Origin: JANNOG01 sp050329415
GTDB lineage: Bacteria; Actinomycetota; Actinomycetes; Actinomycetales; JBBAYJ01
NCBI GenBank assembly: GCA_050329415.1
Contig: JBHJOS010000078.1
Coordinates: forward strand, 1-13,968
DNA: 13,968 nt
Direction of reading: 5' to 3'
Shown here: one piece after another, positions 1-9,658 of the stretch
How the letters are laid out: each line of letters starts with the position of its first letter
Position numbering within the stretch: the stretch's first letter is position 1
The notes under the pieces: generated by a model
Database searches by the model: none
What the model was told of the DNA's origin: nothing
Seen by the model: the letters and a program-made list of their open reading frames with translations, nothing else
Translations under genes and position numbers: made by a program

Positions 1-903
1 CTGCACGCCTCGCACGGGCGGACGTACTACCTGGCGACGCTGCTGCTGCCGCGGGGGAAGCGGCCGTACGTGTGGGCGCTGTACGGGTTCGCCCGGTACG
101 CCGACGAGTTCGTCGACTCCCTGACGGCGCCGGACCCGCTCGCGCTGGTGCGGTGGGGCGACGCCTTCCTCGACGGACTGGACCTGCCCGGCGACACCCG
201 GATCGACCCCGCGGTCGACCCGGTGGGCGCGGCGATGCAGCACACCATGCGGGCCTGGGGCATCCCGCGGACCCACGTCGAGGCGTTCCTCGACGCCATG
301 AAGCTCGACATCACCGAGACCGGGTACCCGACGTACGCGGCACTGGAGCGGTACATGTACGGCTCGGCGGCGGTCATCGGCCTGCAGATGCTGCCGGTCC
401 TCGAGCCGCTCACCGCCGAGGCCGCCCCCCGCGCCCGGGCGCTCGGCGAGGCGTTCCAGATGTCGAACTTCATCCGCGACGTCGGGGAGGACCTGCAGCG
501 CGGGCGGGTGTACCTGCCGCAGGAGGACCTCGACCTCTTCGGGGTGACCCGGGCCGAGCTGGCGGCGGGCGAGGTCACCATGCCGATCCGGCGGCTGCTG
601 GAGTTCGAGATCACCCGCACCCGGGCGATCTACGCCTACGCCGAGCCCGGGATCGACATGCTCCACCCGACGTCGCGCGACTGCATCCGCACCGCCTTCC
701 GGCTGTACGGCGGGATTCTCGACGAGGTCGAGCGGGCGGGGTACCGGGTGCTGACCCAGCGGGTGTCCGTGCCGATGACCCGGCGGCTCGCGGTGGCGCT
801 GCCGGGCATGGCGCGGGCGGTGGCCGCGCGCCGCGAGGACCGTCGCTGGCGCAGCCGCGAGCGCGACCCGGGACGCAACACCGCGGCAACACACGAGGGC
901 TAG
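1..903 (+). CDS. crtB: Phytoene/squalene synthase family protein, probable phytoene synthase (5' end missing)
   Basis: Head-to-head prenyl transferase; phytoene synthases join two geranylgeranyl diphosphates to start carotenoid synthesis. The frame is open from base 1, so the start lies outside the window; 300 residues are visible and family members are about 300-320 long, so little is missing. Both Asp-rich, Mg-diphosphate-binding motifs are seen: DEFVD at visible residues 35-39, within YGFARYADEFVDS, and RDVGEDLQRGRVYLP at 159-173. The YGFARYAD context and GSAAVIGLQM at 121-130 favour phytoene synthase over squalene synthase or the hopanoid HpnC/HpnD enzymes, but the substrate is inferred. 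The C-terminus is Arg-rich and probably disordered. The TAG stop lies only 9 nt before ureA, so transcription could continue into the urease genes. Confidence 0.88.
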   Translation: MHASHGRTYYLATLLLPRGKRPYVWALYGFARYADEFVDSLTAPDPLALVRWGDAFLDGLDLPGDTRIDPAVDPVGAAMQHTMRAWGIPRTHVEAFLDAMKLDITETGYPTYAALERYMYGSAAVIGLQMLPVLEPLTAEAAPRARALGEAFQMSNFIRDVGEDLQRGRVYLPQEDLDLFGVTRAELAAGEVTMPIRRLLEFEITRTRAIYAYAEPGIDMLHPTSRDCIRTAFRLYGGILDEVERAGYRVLTQRVSVPMTRRLAVALPGMARAVAARREDRRWRSRERDPGRNTAATHEG

Positions 904-906
904 GGT
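901..906 (+). promoter_or_regulatory. Candidate -10 element for a leaderless ureA transcript
   Basis: TAGGGT matches the actinobacterial TANNNT -10 consensus and ends exactly 6 nt before the ureA GTG, so transcription would begin at or next to the start codon. It includes the crtB stop codon. No Shine-Dalgarno sequence and no clear -35 element are present. The same TANNNT-N6-start layout occurs at vapB and ureF. This is inferred from sequence only. Confidence 0.4.
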
Positions 907-912
907 CCGACG

Positions 913-1215
913 GTGCGGCTCACCCCTCACGAGCAGGAGCGACTCATGATCTCCTACGCCGCCGACCTGGCACGGCGGCGGCGCGAACGGGGACTGCGGC
1001 TCAATCACCCGGAGGCGACGGCCGTCATCAGCTCCTTCCTGCTCGAGGGGGCGCGCGACGGGCGCACCGTCGCCGAACTCATGCAGGCCGGGCGCGAGGT
1101 CCTGACCCGCGACGACGTCCAGGTCGGCGTTCCGGAGATGCTGGACGAGGTCCAGGTCGAGGCGACGTTCCCGGACGGCACGAAGCTCGTCACCGTCCAC
1201 CGGCCGATCCCGTGA
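913..1215 (+). CDS. ureA: Urease subunit gamma
   Basis: Smallest subunit of the (UreABC)3 nickel urease, which hydrolyses urea to ammonia and carbamate in the cytoplasm. The 100-residue length is standard. The sequence is collinear with mycobacterial UreA throughout: MRLTPHEQERLM at the start, LRLNHPEA, ILEGARDGRTVAEL-like and GVPEMLDEVQVEATFPDGTK in the body, and LVTVHRPIP at the end. The GTG start is fixed by the universally conserved N-terminus. There is no Shine-Dalgarno sequence; see the -10 candidate just upstream. Its TGA overlaps the ureB GTG by 3 nt within GTGA, indicating translational coupling. Confidence 0.98.
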   Translation: MRLTPHEQERLMISYAADLARRRRERGLRLNHPEATAVISSFLLEGARDGRTVAELMQAGREVLTRDDVQVGVPEMLDEVQVEATFPDGTKLVTVHRPIP

Positions 1216-1583
1216 GCGACCCGGTGAGTGATGTCATCAGCGGCCCGGTGAGCCCGCCGGGCGCGTCAGCCGTCGCGCCCGGCGAGGTGCTGCCGGCGGA
1301 CGGCTCGATCGCGCTGGCCCCTGGCCGGGCCCGGGCCCGGCTGCACGTGGTCAACACCGGGGACCGGCCGATCCAGGTGGGGTCGCACTTCCACCTCGCC
1401 CAGGCGAACCCCGCCCTGGAACTCGACCGGGCCGCGGCGCACGGCATGCGCCTCGACGTCCCGGCCGGCACCGCCGTCCGGTTCGAGCCGGGGATCCCCC
1501 AGGACGTGGGGGTCGTCGCCCTCGGCGGTGCCCGCGTCGTGGCCGGCCTGACCCTCGACCCGCCCGGCGCGCTCGACGGCTGA
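1212..1583 (+). CDS. ureB: Urease subunit beta
   Basis: Second structural subunit of urease, 123 residues. The core starts with PGEVLPADGSIAL, followed by the family signature VNTGDRPIQVGSHFH, the NPALELDR stretch, and GMRLDVPAGTAVRFEPG. The start is taken as the GTG overlapping the ureA stop; GTGs at 1224 and 1248 are in-frame alternatives. With this start the protein has about 22 extra residues before the usual PGEVLP start, made of short V-S-D-P/G-P-V repeats that look disordered. The end (LTLDPPGALDG) is normal. The stop lies 24 nt before ureC. Confidence 0.95.
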   Translation: MSDPVSDVISGPVSPPGASAVAPGEVLPADGSIALAPGRARARLHVVNTGDRPIQVGSHFHLAQANPALELDRAAAHGMRLDVPAGTAVRFEPGIPQDVGVVALGGARVVAGLTLDPPGALDG

Positions 1584-1596
1584 CCGGACGACCGCG

Positions 1597-1604
1597 AAAG
1601 GAAG
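1597..1604 (+). promoter_or_regulatory. Shine-Dalgarno site of ureC
   Basis: AAAGGAAG lies 3 nt before the ureC ATG, with its AGGA core about 5 nt upstream. It is one of few clear purine-rich ribosome sites in the window and supports ATG 1608 as the ureC start. Most other genes here start leaderless or by overlap coupling. Confidence 0.7.
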
Positions 1605-1607
1605 CCG

Positions 1608-3331
<1,724 letters not shown>

Positions 3332-3341
<10 letters not shown>

Positions 3342-3358
3342 GCTGTTCGTAGAACAGG
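3332..3358 (+). promoter_or_regulatory. Inverted repeats, candidate vapBC operator
   Basis: Two nested inverted repeats sit over the ureC stop and the vapB promoter. CTGTTC-GTA-GAACAG occupies 3343-3357, and CCTGTTCT at 3332-3339 pairs with AGAACAGG at 3351-3358. CTGTTC is therefore present twice directly (3333-3338 and 3343-3348). The stretch is AT-rich compared with its surroundings. VapB-type antitoxins usually repress their own promoter by binding such repeats; the assignment here is inferred. Confidence 0.45.
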
Positions 3359-3361
3359 TGC

Positions 3362-3367
3362 TACGGT
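3362..3367 (+). promoter_or_regulatory. Candidate -10 element for leaderless vapB
   Basis: TACGGT (TANNNT) ends 6 nt before the vapB ATG, immediately downstream of the inverted repeats. An initiating RNA polymerase would be blocked by a repressor on those repeats. No -35 consensus is visible. Confidence 0.4.
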
Positions 3368-3373
3368 TGTCGC

Positions 3374-3652
3374 ATGACCGAGGTCGCCTCCCGTGAGCTG
3401 CGCAACGACACCGCCGGGGTGCTGCGCCGCGTCGACGCGGGCGAGGACGTGACCATCACCACCAACGGCAGGCCGGTCGCCCGCCTGGTGCCCGTCCGTC
3501 ACAGCGGCCGCCGGTGGCTGACGAAGGGGGAGTTCCTCGCCCGCCTCACCGGCGCCCAGGCCGACCCGGCCCTGCGTGACGACCTCCGCGAGATCGCCGG
3601 CGAGACGACCGACGACCTCGCCGACCCGTGGGCGACGGGCCCGGTCACGTGA
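3374..3652 (+). CDS. vapB: Type II toxin-antitoxin antitoxin, Phd/YefM family (VapB type)
   Basis: Antitoxin of 92 residues, typical for the family. Residues 1-45 form the Phd/YefM DNA-binding fold: VASRELRNDTAGVLRRVDAGEDVTITTNGRPVARLVPV is the standard pattern, with the S/R-ELRN start and GRPVARLVP end. Residues 48-92 are the variable, acidic C-terminal segment expected to wrap the toxin (LTKGEFLARL, DDLREIAGETTDDLADPW). ATG start; the stop overlaps the vapC GTG within GTGA, which couples translation of toxin to antitoxin. It probably represses its own promoter through the adjacent inverted repeats. It lies within the urease cluster, where it has no known role. Confidence 0.9.
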   Translation: MTEVASRELRNDTAGVLRRVDAGEDVTITTNGRPVARLVPVRHSGRRWLTKGEFLARLTGAQADPALRDDLREIAGETTDDLADPWATGPVT

Positions 3653-4050
3653 CCTTCCCGCGGGGCCTGCTGGACACGTCCGTCTTCATCGCCGCCGAGA
3701 GTGGCCGCCCGCTGGCCACCGATCGCCTCCCCGACGAGCTGGCGACCACGGCCGTCACCATCGGCGAACTCGAGGCGGGGGTGCTGGCCGCCCGCGACAC
3801 CCTCACCCGGGCCCGGCGACTGCGGACCATCGAGGGTGCCTCGGAACTCGAGGTGATCGAGGTCGACACCGGAGCCGCCCATCGGTGGGCGGAGATCCGC
3901 GTCTCGCTCCGCGAGGCAGGTCGGCGGATGCCGGTGAACGATGCCTGGATCGCGGCCTGTGCCCTGTCACGGGACCTCCCGGTGGTGACCCAGGACGACG
4001 ACTACGACGCCGTCGCCGACCTCGTGGGGCTGACGGTCGTCCGGGTGTAG
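3649..4050 (+). CDS. vapC: PIN-domain ribonuclease toxin, VapC family
   Basis: Toxin of 133 residues, a Mg-dependent endoribonuclease of the PIN fold that in known VapCs cuts tRNA or rRNA. The catalytic acidic residues are all present: D9 (LLDTSVFI), E40 (VTIGELEAG), D98 (VNDAWIAACAL) and an Asp run at 116-118 (VTQDDDYD), so the toxin appears intact. The GTG start overlaps the vapB stop; an upstream GTG at 3628 is in frame but lies inside vapB and would precede the conserved start of the PIN fold. The target RNA cannot be told from sequence. A 47-nt gap separates it from yccF. Confidence 0.92.
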   Translation: MTFPRGLLDTSVFIAAESGRPLATDRLPDELATTAVTIGELEAGVLAARDTLTRARRLRTIEGASELEVIEVDTGAAHRWAEIRVSLREAGRRMPVNDAWIAACALSRDLPVVTQDDDYDAVADLVGLTVVRV

Positions 4051-4097
4051 GGCGGGCCCCAGTGCGACGCGACCCGCGCAGGCGCCAGGCTGGGCGC

Positions 4098-4523
4098 GTG
4101 ACGTCTCCGCTCGCCGTGATCCTCAACGTGCTCTGGCTGATCGTTGCCGGGGTGCCGCTCGTCGTCGGGTACGCCGTCGCCGGCCTCCTGGCGTTCCTGC
4201 TCATCGTGACGATCCCGTTCGGGATCGCGTGCTTCCGGCTGGCCGGCTACGCGCTCTGGCCGTTCGGGAGGACCGTCGTCATCCGCCGCGACGCCGGGGT
4301 CGCCAGCGCGCTCGGCAACGTGGTGTGGTTCCTGCTCATCGGCTGGTGGCTGGCGATCGGTCAGATCCTCTGGGGGGTGGGACTCATGCTGACCATCGTC
4401 GGCATCCCGTTCGGCTACGCCGCGATCAAGATCGCTCTGCTGTCGTTCAACCCGCTCGGCAAGGACGTCATCGACGCCGACACCCGCGGCTACCTCCCGG
4501 CGGTTCCGTCGCCGAGCCGGTGA
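4098..4523 (+). CDS. yccF: YccF domain-containing inner-membrane protein
   Basis: Small membrane protein of 141 residues with two related YccF units. Each has a hydrophobic segment followed by a motif: IVTIPFGIACFRLAGYALWPFGRTV near residues 35-60 and TIVGIPFGYAAIKIALLSFNPLGKDV near 98-125. About four membrane segments are expected (roughly 5-25, 27-45, 75-92, 93-110). The molecular function of YccF proteins is not established. GTG start; the longer frame upstream overlaps vapC and is a shadow. The weak hexamer CAGGCT lies 6 nt before the start. Its stop TGA overlaps an in-frame GTG of ureF, so coupling to ureF is possible. A nickel or urea transport role is not supported by the sequence. Confidence 0.88.
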   Translation: MTSPLAVILNVLWLIVAGVPLVVGYAVAGLLAFLLIVTIPFGIACFRLAGYALWPFGRTVVIRRDAGVASALGNVVWFLLIGWWLAIGQILWGVGLMLTIVGIPFGYAAIKIALLSFNPLGKDVIDADTRGYLPAVPSPSR

Positions 4524-4552
4524 ACGGCAACACCGCCGTCACACCGGGCGCC

Positions 4553-4558
4553 TACCCT
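4553..4558 (+). promoter_or_regulatory. Candidate -10 element for leaderless ureF
   Basis: TACCCT (TANNNT) ends exactly 6 nt before ureF ATG 4565. There is no Shine-Dalgarno sequence at this ATG. If real, the accessory genes ureFGD can be transcribed separately from ureABC. Confidence 0.38.
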
Positions 4559-4564
4559 TCCGTC

Positions 4565-5257
4565 ATGCCCGTGCCGGCGTCGTCGGTGCTGCTGCTGCTC
4601 GCCGACCAGCGGCTGCCGTCGGGCGCCCACGGGCACTCCGGCGGGATCGAGCAGGCCGTCGCCGAGGGGTTGGTCCGCGACGCCCCCTCGCTGGAGTGGT
4701 TCCTCGCACACCGGGTCCGTACCGCGGGGCTCGTCGCCGCTGGGCTGGCCGCGGCGGCCACGACGGCGACCGCCGCCTCGATCGCCCGGCTCGACGCCGA
4801 GGCCGACGCCCGCACTGCCTCGCCGGCCGTGCGCGGGGCGTCCCGGGCGCAGGGCCGCGGCCTGCTCCGGACGGCACGGGCGTTGTGGGCCGCCCCGTCC
4901 CCGTCGCTCGCTTGGTCGGATCTCGGGGCGCGCCCGCACCACGCGGTGGTCGTCGGCTGCGCGGCGGGCGCAGCCGGCCTGGGCGCCGCGGGTGCCGCCC
5001 TGCTCGCGGCCCATCTCGCGGTCAGCGAACCGGCGACCGCCGCCCAGCGCCTGCTGGCCCTGGATCCCCTGGCGGTCGCCGCGGTGACGGCGACCCTGGC
5101 CGCAGTGGTGGACGCGGTCGCCGCCGACGCGGCTGCCACCGGCCCCCCGGACAGCGGCGCCGACCCCTGGGCGGCCCTGCCCGATGCGACCGACCCTCGC
5201 CTCGACGCCCTCGCGGAGCTCCACGCCGCCCGTTCCGACCGGCTCTTCGCCTCCTGA
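4565..5257 (+). CDS. ureF: Urease accessory protein UreF
   Basis: UreF bridges UreD and UreG in the nickel-loading complex and controls UreG GTPase activity. Residues 8-27 (VLLLLADQRLPSGAHGHSGG) carry the UreF start signature, with H22 and H24; ASRAQGRGLLRTA near 94-106 is the conserved helix. The protein is all-helical, Ala-rich, 230 residues (family about 210-240). ATG 4565 is chosen because the conserved sequence begins eight residues later and a TANNNT hexamer precedes it; GTG 4520, overlapping the yccF stop, is an in-frame alternative adding 15 residues. A tandem repeat separates it from ureG. Confidence 0.93.
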   Translation: MPVPASSVLLLLADQRLPSGAHGHSGGIEQAVAEGLVRDAPSLEWFLAHRVRTAGLVAAGLAAAATTATAASIARLDAEADARTASPAVRGASRAQGRGLLRTARALWAAPSPSLAWSDLGARPHHAVVVGCAAGAAGLGAAGAALLAAHLAVSEPATAAQRLLALDPLAVAAVTATLAAVVDAVAADAAATGPPDSGADPWAALPDATDPRLDALAELHAARSDRLFAS

Positions 5258-5259
5258 CT

Positions 5260-5305
5260 CCGACCCGACCCGACCCCGATTCCGACCCCGATTCCGACCC
5301 CGAGG
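5260..5305 (+). repeat. 12-bp tandem repeat between ureF and ureG
   Basis: Units CCGACCCCGATT at 5270-5281 and 5282-5293, then CCGACCCCGAGG at 5294-5305, preceded by two shorter CCGAC copies from 5260. The last unit runs directly into the ureG ribosome-binding site GAGGAGG (5302-5308). It fills nearly the whole gap after the ureF stop. Confidence 0.85.
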
Positions 5306-5314
5306 AGGGTCCCC

Positions 5315-5995
5315 ATGGGTGCCGACCACTCCCACGACCCGCACGCCCACGCGTCGCCGAGGCCGGACCACCCCTTCCGCCTCGGCATCGGCGGGCCGGT
5401 CGGCTCGGGGAAGACCGCACTGGTGGCGGCCCTCTGCGGCACGCTGCGCGACCGGCTCTCGCTCGCCGTGGTGACCAACGACATCTACACGACGGAGGAC
5501 GCCGACTTCCTCCGCCGCCACGCTGTGCTGCCCGACAACCGGATCCGCGCCGTCCGGACCGGCTGTTGCCCCCACACCGCGATCCGCGAGGACATCACGG
5601 CCAACCTCGACGCGATCGAGGACCTCGTCGCGTCGCACCCGGACCTCGACCTCGTCCTGGTCGAGTCGGGCGGGGACAACCTCACGGCCTCGTTCAGCGC
5701 GGGCCTGGTCGACGCCCAGATCTTCGTGGTGGACGTGGCGGGCGGCGACAAGGTGCCGCGAAAGGGCGGGCCCGGCGTCACGGCATCGGACCTGCTGGTC
5801 GTCAACAAGACCGACCTGGCGGCGCTGGTCGGCGCCGACCTGGGGGTGATGGCGCGTGACGCCGGGCGCGTCCGCGGCGGCCGCCCCACCATCCTGCTGT
5901 CGCTGCGGGAGGACCCCACGGCGACGGCGGTGGTCGACTGGGTCCTCGGTCGCCTCACGTCCCGGACCCGCGGCGCGGCCGCGGTCACCGGCTGA
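5315..5995 (+). CDS. ureG: Urease accessory GTPase UreG
   Basis: SIMIBI-class GTPase that delivers nickel to urease; 226 residues. P-loop GGPVGSGKT at 26-34, VVTNDIYTTEDA at 52-63, the nickel-binding CPH motif at 85-87 (TGCCPHTAIRED), ESGGDNLTASFS at 117-128, DVAGGDKVPRKGGPG at 140-154 and NKTD at 164-167 are all intact. The N-terminus has five histidines in the first 19 residues (H5, H7, H10, H12, H19), a probable nickel-holding tail, relevant because no ureE is visible. ATG 5315 is supported by the strong site GAGGAGG six nt upstream. The GTG of ureD follows five nt after the stop. Confidence 0.98.
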   Translation: MGADHSHDPHAHASPRPDHPFRLGIGGPVGSGKTALVAALCGTLRDRLSLAVVTNDIYTTEDADFLRRHAVLPDNRIRAVRTGCCPHTAIREDITANLDAIEDLVASHPDLDLVLVESGGDNLTASFSAGLVDAQIFVVDVAGGDKVPRKGGPGVTASDLLVVNKTDLAALVGADLGVMARDAGRVRGGRPTILLSLREDPTATAVVDWVLGRLTSRTRGAAAVTG

Positions 5996-6000
5996 CCCGG

Positions 6001-6723
6001 GTGCGAACCGAGGTCCGCGTCGTCGCGGCCGCGGACCCTGGTGGAGGGACCCGGCTGCTCCGGGTCGCGGCCGACGGCCAGCTCGCGGTCCGGGCGACCG
6101 GTGCCGGACCGGACGGCGCGGCCCGGATACACCTCGTCGGTGCGGCCGCCGGACCCCTCGGCGGAGACGAGGTCCGGATCCTCCTCGAGGTGGGGCCGGG
6201 GGCCGGGCTGGAGGTCCGCAGTGCCGCGGCGACGCTCGCCCTGCCCGGTCGCGGCCCCGGCGCCAGCGCCGAGGTCCGCACCGAGGTCCGGGTGGCCGAG
6301 GGCGGCCGGCTCGGCGTCGCGTGCGAGCCGACCGTGGTGTGCTCCGGCGCCGATCTCCGCACCGTGCTGGAGGTCGACGCACACCAGGGCGCGCAGGTCC
6401 GGGTCCGCGAGGTCGTCGTCCTCGGCCGTCACCGCGAGCCGCCGGGGCGGTGGCTCGGCCGCCTCTCGGCGGTGGCCGACGGGTTCCCGGTGCTGCGCTC
6501 GACCGTGGACGGCGACCGGTTGTCCGCCGTCGACGGTGCGAGAGCGGTGGCGTCCGTGCTCGCCGTCGGGCACGGACCGGCGACCGCGGCCGCCGTCCGC
6601 CGGCAAGGAGGGTGGGCGGTCGTCACACCGCTCGCCGCGGGTGGCTGGTCAGCGACGGCGTGGGCTCCGGACCCGCTGACGGCCCTGAGCCTGCTCCCGC
6701 CGTCCGCCGTCATCGACCTCTGA
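6001..6723 (+). CDS. ureD: Urease accessory protein UreD/UreH
   Basis: UreD binds the urease apoenzyme and forms the tunnel through which nickel passes from UreF-UreG. The 240-residue length and all-beta character fit the family. It is diverged, as UreD usually is; recognisable parts are EVRTEVRVAEGGRL near 95-108, GADLRTVLEVDAHQGAQVRVREVVVLGRH near 117-145 and the position directly after ureG. The GTG start is five nt after the ureG stop, so re-initiation is likely. It is the last urease gene; a convergent gene follows. Assignment rests on family pattern plus context. Confidence 0.88.
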   Translation: MRTEVRVVAAADPGGGTRLLRVAADGQLAVRATGAGPDGAARIHLVGAAAGPLGGDEVRILLEVGPGAGLEVRSAAATLALPGRGPGASAEVRTEVRVAEGGRLGVACEPTVVCSGADLRTVLEVDAHQGAQVRVREVVVLGRHREPPGRWLGRLSAVADGFPVLRSTVDGDRLSAVDGARAVASVLAVGHGPATAAAVRRQGGWAVVTPLAAGGWSATAWAPDPLTALSLLPPSAVIDL

Positions 6724-6818
6724 CACCGGCCCGCCCTGTCGGCGAGTGCCACCACCCGATCGGCCCCGGAGACGCCGCCCCGCGGGGGACGCAACCCACC
6801 CGATCGTTGCCGGGGGTC
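6724..6818. other. Convergent intergenic spacer between ureD and the Rv2175c-like gene
   Basis: 95 bp between two gene ends facing each other. It holds the palindrome CCCCGCGGGG (6778-6787), flanked by two copies of CCACCCGATCG (6752-6762 and 6796-6806). A bidirectional terminator would be expected here, but no stem followed by a T tract is visible. The function of the repeats is unknown. Confidence 0.4.
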
Positions 6819-7214
6819 TCAGAGAGCCATGGCCTGCGCCCGGCGGCGCACCTCCGTCTTGCGGCCGGCGCGCAGGGTGTCGATCGGCCGACCCTCCCGG
6901 AGACTGTCGTCGGGGGTGAAGAGCCACGAGACGGCCTCGGCCGGGCGGAACCCGGCGTCCGACAGGACGGTCAGCGTTCCCTTGAGGTCCGCCACGGCGA
7001 GTGGCCCACCTCCCGGCTCCCCCAGGAAGAGCTCCGGGACGTGGACCACGCCCGCCACGCGTAGGGCCAGGAGCTCGCCGTCGGCGATCGAGCGGCGCAC
7101 CCGGGAGACATCGACGGAAAAGCGAGCCGCGGTGTCCGGGAGGGTCATCCACGATCCGACCAGGTCGACGAGTCGCTCGTCGGCATCGTCGACCGGAGGG
7201 AGGGCCATGGTCAC
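6819..7214 (-). CDS. Rv2175c-like winged-helix DNA-binding protein
   Basis: Related to M. tuberculosis Rv2175c, a DNA-binding substrate of the kinase PknL. The order of conserved pieces matches: LPDTAARFSVDVSRVRRSIADGELLA (helix-turn-helix, about residues 25-50), VVHVPELFL, LKGTLTVLSDAGFRPAEAVSWLFTPDDSL and the end EVRRRAQAMAL. Length is 131 residues with the GTG start at 7214, or 129 from ATG 7208; Rv2175c is longer at its N-terminus. The Thr9 region phosphorylated in Rv2175c has no clear counterpart. It follows the threonine aldolase gene by 69 nt on the same strand and may be the last gene of that unit. Its DNA target is unknown. Confidence 0.85.
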   Translation of the reverse strand: MTMALPPVDDADERLVDLVGSWMTLPDTAARFSVDVSRVRRSIADGELLALRVAGVVHVPELFLGEPGGGPLAVADLKGTLTVLSDAGFRPAEAVSWLFTPDDSLREGRPIDTLRAGRKTEVRRRAQAMAL

Positions 7215-7245
7215 CAGACTGGCACATGACCGACCGCGACCCCAG

Positions 7246-7260
7246 CACGCGCGCCGCGTG
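7246..7260 (-). terminator. Weak hairpin between the threonine aldolase and Rv2175c-like genes
   Basis: CACGCG-CGC-CGCGTG forms a 6-bp stem with a 3-nt loop within the 69-bp gap. No T tract follows. It could attenuate transcription or be chance in GC-rich DNA. Confidence 0.2.
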
Positions 7261-7283
7261 ACGGCTCCGCCCCGCGGCCGGGA

Positions 7284-8311
<1,028 letters not shown>

Positions 8312-8315
<4 letters not shown>

Positions 8316-9658
8316 GCCGGTCGGGACCCCCGGTCCCGGGCGGCGTCGAGCATCTCGCCGACGAGGAACGCCAACTCCAGTGACTGCTCGTGGTTGAGCC
8401 GCGGGTCGCACACGGACTCGTAGCGGCGGGCCAGCGCCGCGTCGTCGATCATCGCCCCACCGCCGAGGCACTCGGTGACGTCGTCGCCGGTGAGCTCCAC
8501 GTGCACCCCGCCCGGCACGGTGCCGAGGCCCGCATGCACCTCGAAGAAGCCGCGCACCTCCTCGACGACGTCGTCGAAGCGGCGGGTCTTGTAGCCCGAG
8601 GCTGACTCGAACGTGTTGCCGTGCATCGGGTCGCAGACCCAGAGCGGCGTCGCGCCGGCGCCGTGCACCTTCTGGATGATCGCTGGCAGGGCGTCGCGCA
8701 CCTTCCCCGCCCCCATCCGGGAGACGAAGGTGAGCCGCCCCGGTTCGCGGTCGGGGTCGAGGCGCTCGACGAGGGCCACCGCGTCGTCGGGCGACGTCGA
8801 GGGGCCGAGCTTGACACCGACGGGGTTGCGGATCCGGGCGACCAGGTCGACGTGCGCGCCGTCGAGGCGCCGCGTCCGCTCGCCGACCCACACGAAGTGG
8901 GCGCTGGTCGAGTAGAGGGTCCCGGTCCGGGAGTCGGTCCGCACCATCGGCCGCTCGTAGTCGAGCAGCAGGGCCTCGTGGCTGGAGAAGAAGTCGACGC
9001 GGCGGAACTCGTCGAAGTTCGCCCCGGCCGACTCCATGAAGCGGATCGCCTTCTCGATCTCGCGGGCGACCGCCTCGTAGCGCTGGTAGGCCGGATTGCC
9101 GTTGGTGAAACCGCGGTTCCACTCGTGGACCTGCCGCAGGCTGGCGAAGCCTCCTGTGGTGAACGCCCGGATGAGGTTCAGCGTCGCCGCGGACGTGTGG
9201 TAAGCGCGCAGCAACCGACGCGGGTCCGACACTCGGGCCTCAGCGGTGAAGGCGTAGTCGTTGACGGCGTCACCGCGGTAGGCGGGCAGTGTGACGCCGT
9301 CGCGGGTCTCGGTGCCGCGGCTGCGCGGCTTGGCGAACTGCCCCGCCGTCCGGCCCATCTTGACGACGGGTGTCCCGGCCGCGTACTGGAGGACGACCGC
9401 CATCTGCAGGACGGTCTTGATCCGGCGACGGATCGCGTCGGCGGTGGCCCCGGCGAACGTCTCCGCGCAGTCCCCGCCCTGCAGCAGGAACGACTCCCCG
9501 CGGGCTGCAGCCGCCAGCCGCCCGCGCAGGTCGTCGCACTCACCGGCGAAGACCAGCGGCGGCAGGGCGGCCAGCTCGGCCACCACCGGCGCGACGGCCT
9601 CGGGGTCCGGCCACGGCGGCTGCTGCTCGGCGGGGAGGTCCGCCCAGTCGATCGTCAC
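8312..9658 (-). CDS. aroG: Class II 3-deoxy-7-phosphoheptulonate (DAHP) synthase
   Basis: First step of the shikimate pathway: phosphoenolpyruvate plus erythrose 4-phosphate to DAHP. 448 residues. It is the plant-like class II type, as in M. tuberculosis Rv2178c (462 residues). Metal and substrate residues are found at a constant offset of -23 from the M. tuberculosis enzyme: C64 (GGDCAETF), K283 (NPVGVKLGPS), H346 (CDPMHGNTF), E388 (VHVELTGDDVTECLGG) and D418 (CDPRLNHEQSLELA). The N-terminus is somewhat shorter than in M. tuberculosis; MTIDWADLPAEQQPPWPDPE is the usual start. The GTG start overlaps the plsC stop, and its stop overlaps the ltaE start, both within GTGA. Confidence 0.98.

Noticed and set aside
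72..1211. Long plus-strand frame joined upstream to ureB
   Set aside because: The part before 1212 overlaps crtB and ureA out of frame and is Arg/Gly/Pro-rich; only the ureB part is real.
3343..3357. Possible LexA/SOS box upstream of vapB
   Set aside because: Actinobacterial boxes read GAAC-N4-GTTC; here the half-sites face the other way (GTTC-GTA-GAAC) with a 3-nt spacer.
4098..4523. YccF protein as a nickel or urea transporter, given its place in the cluster
   Set aside because: It has neither the HX4DH-type nickel permease motif nor a urea-channel sequence; only YccF motifs are visible.
5561..5578. TGCCPH instead of TGGCPH in UreG as an unusual metal site
   Set aside because: The nickel-binding Cys-Pro-His is intact, and I believe this neighbour substitution is common in actinobacterial UreG, so it is not notable.
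4490..6606. Long minus-strand frames opposite ureF, ureG and ureD
   Set aside because: Arg-rich antisense shadows without recognisable domains.
8316..9122. Apparent N-terminal extension fusing a new domain to threonine aldolase
   Set aside because: The extension is an out-of-frame reading of aroG; the conserved aldolase start follows GTG 8315, which overlaps the aroG stop.
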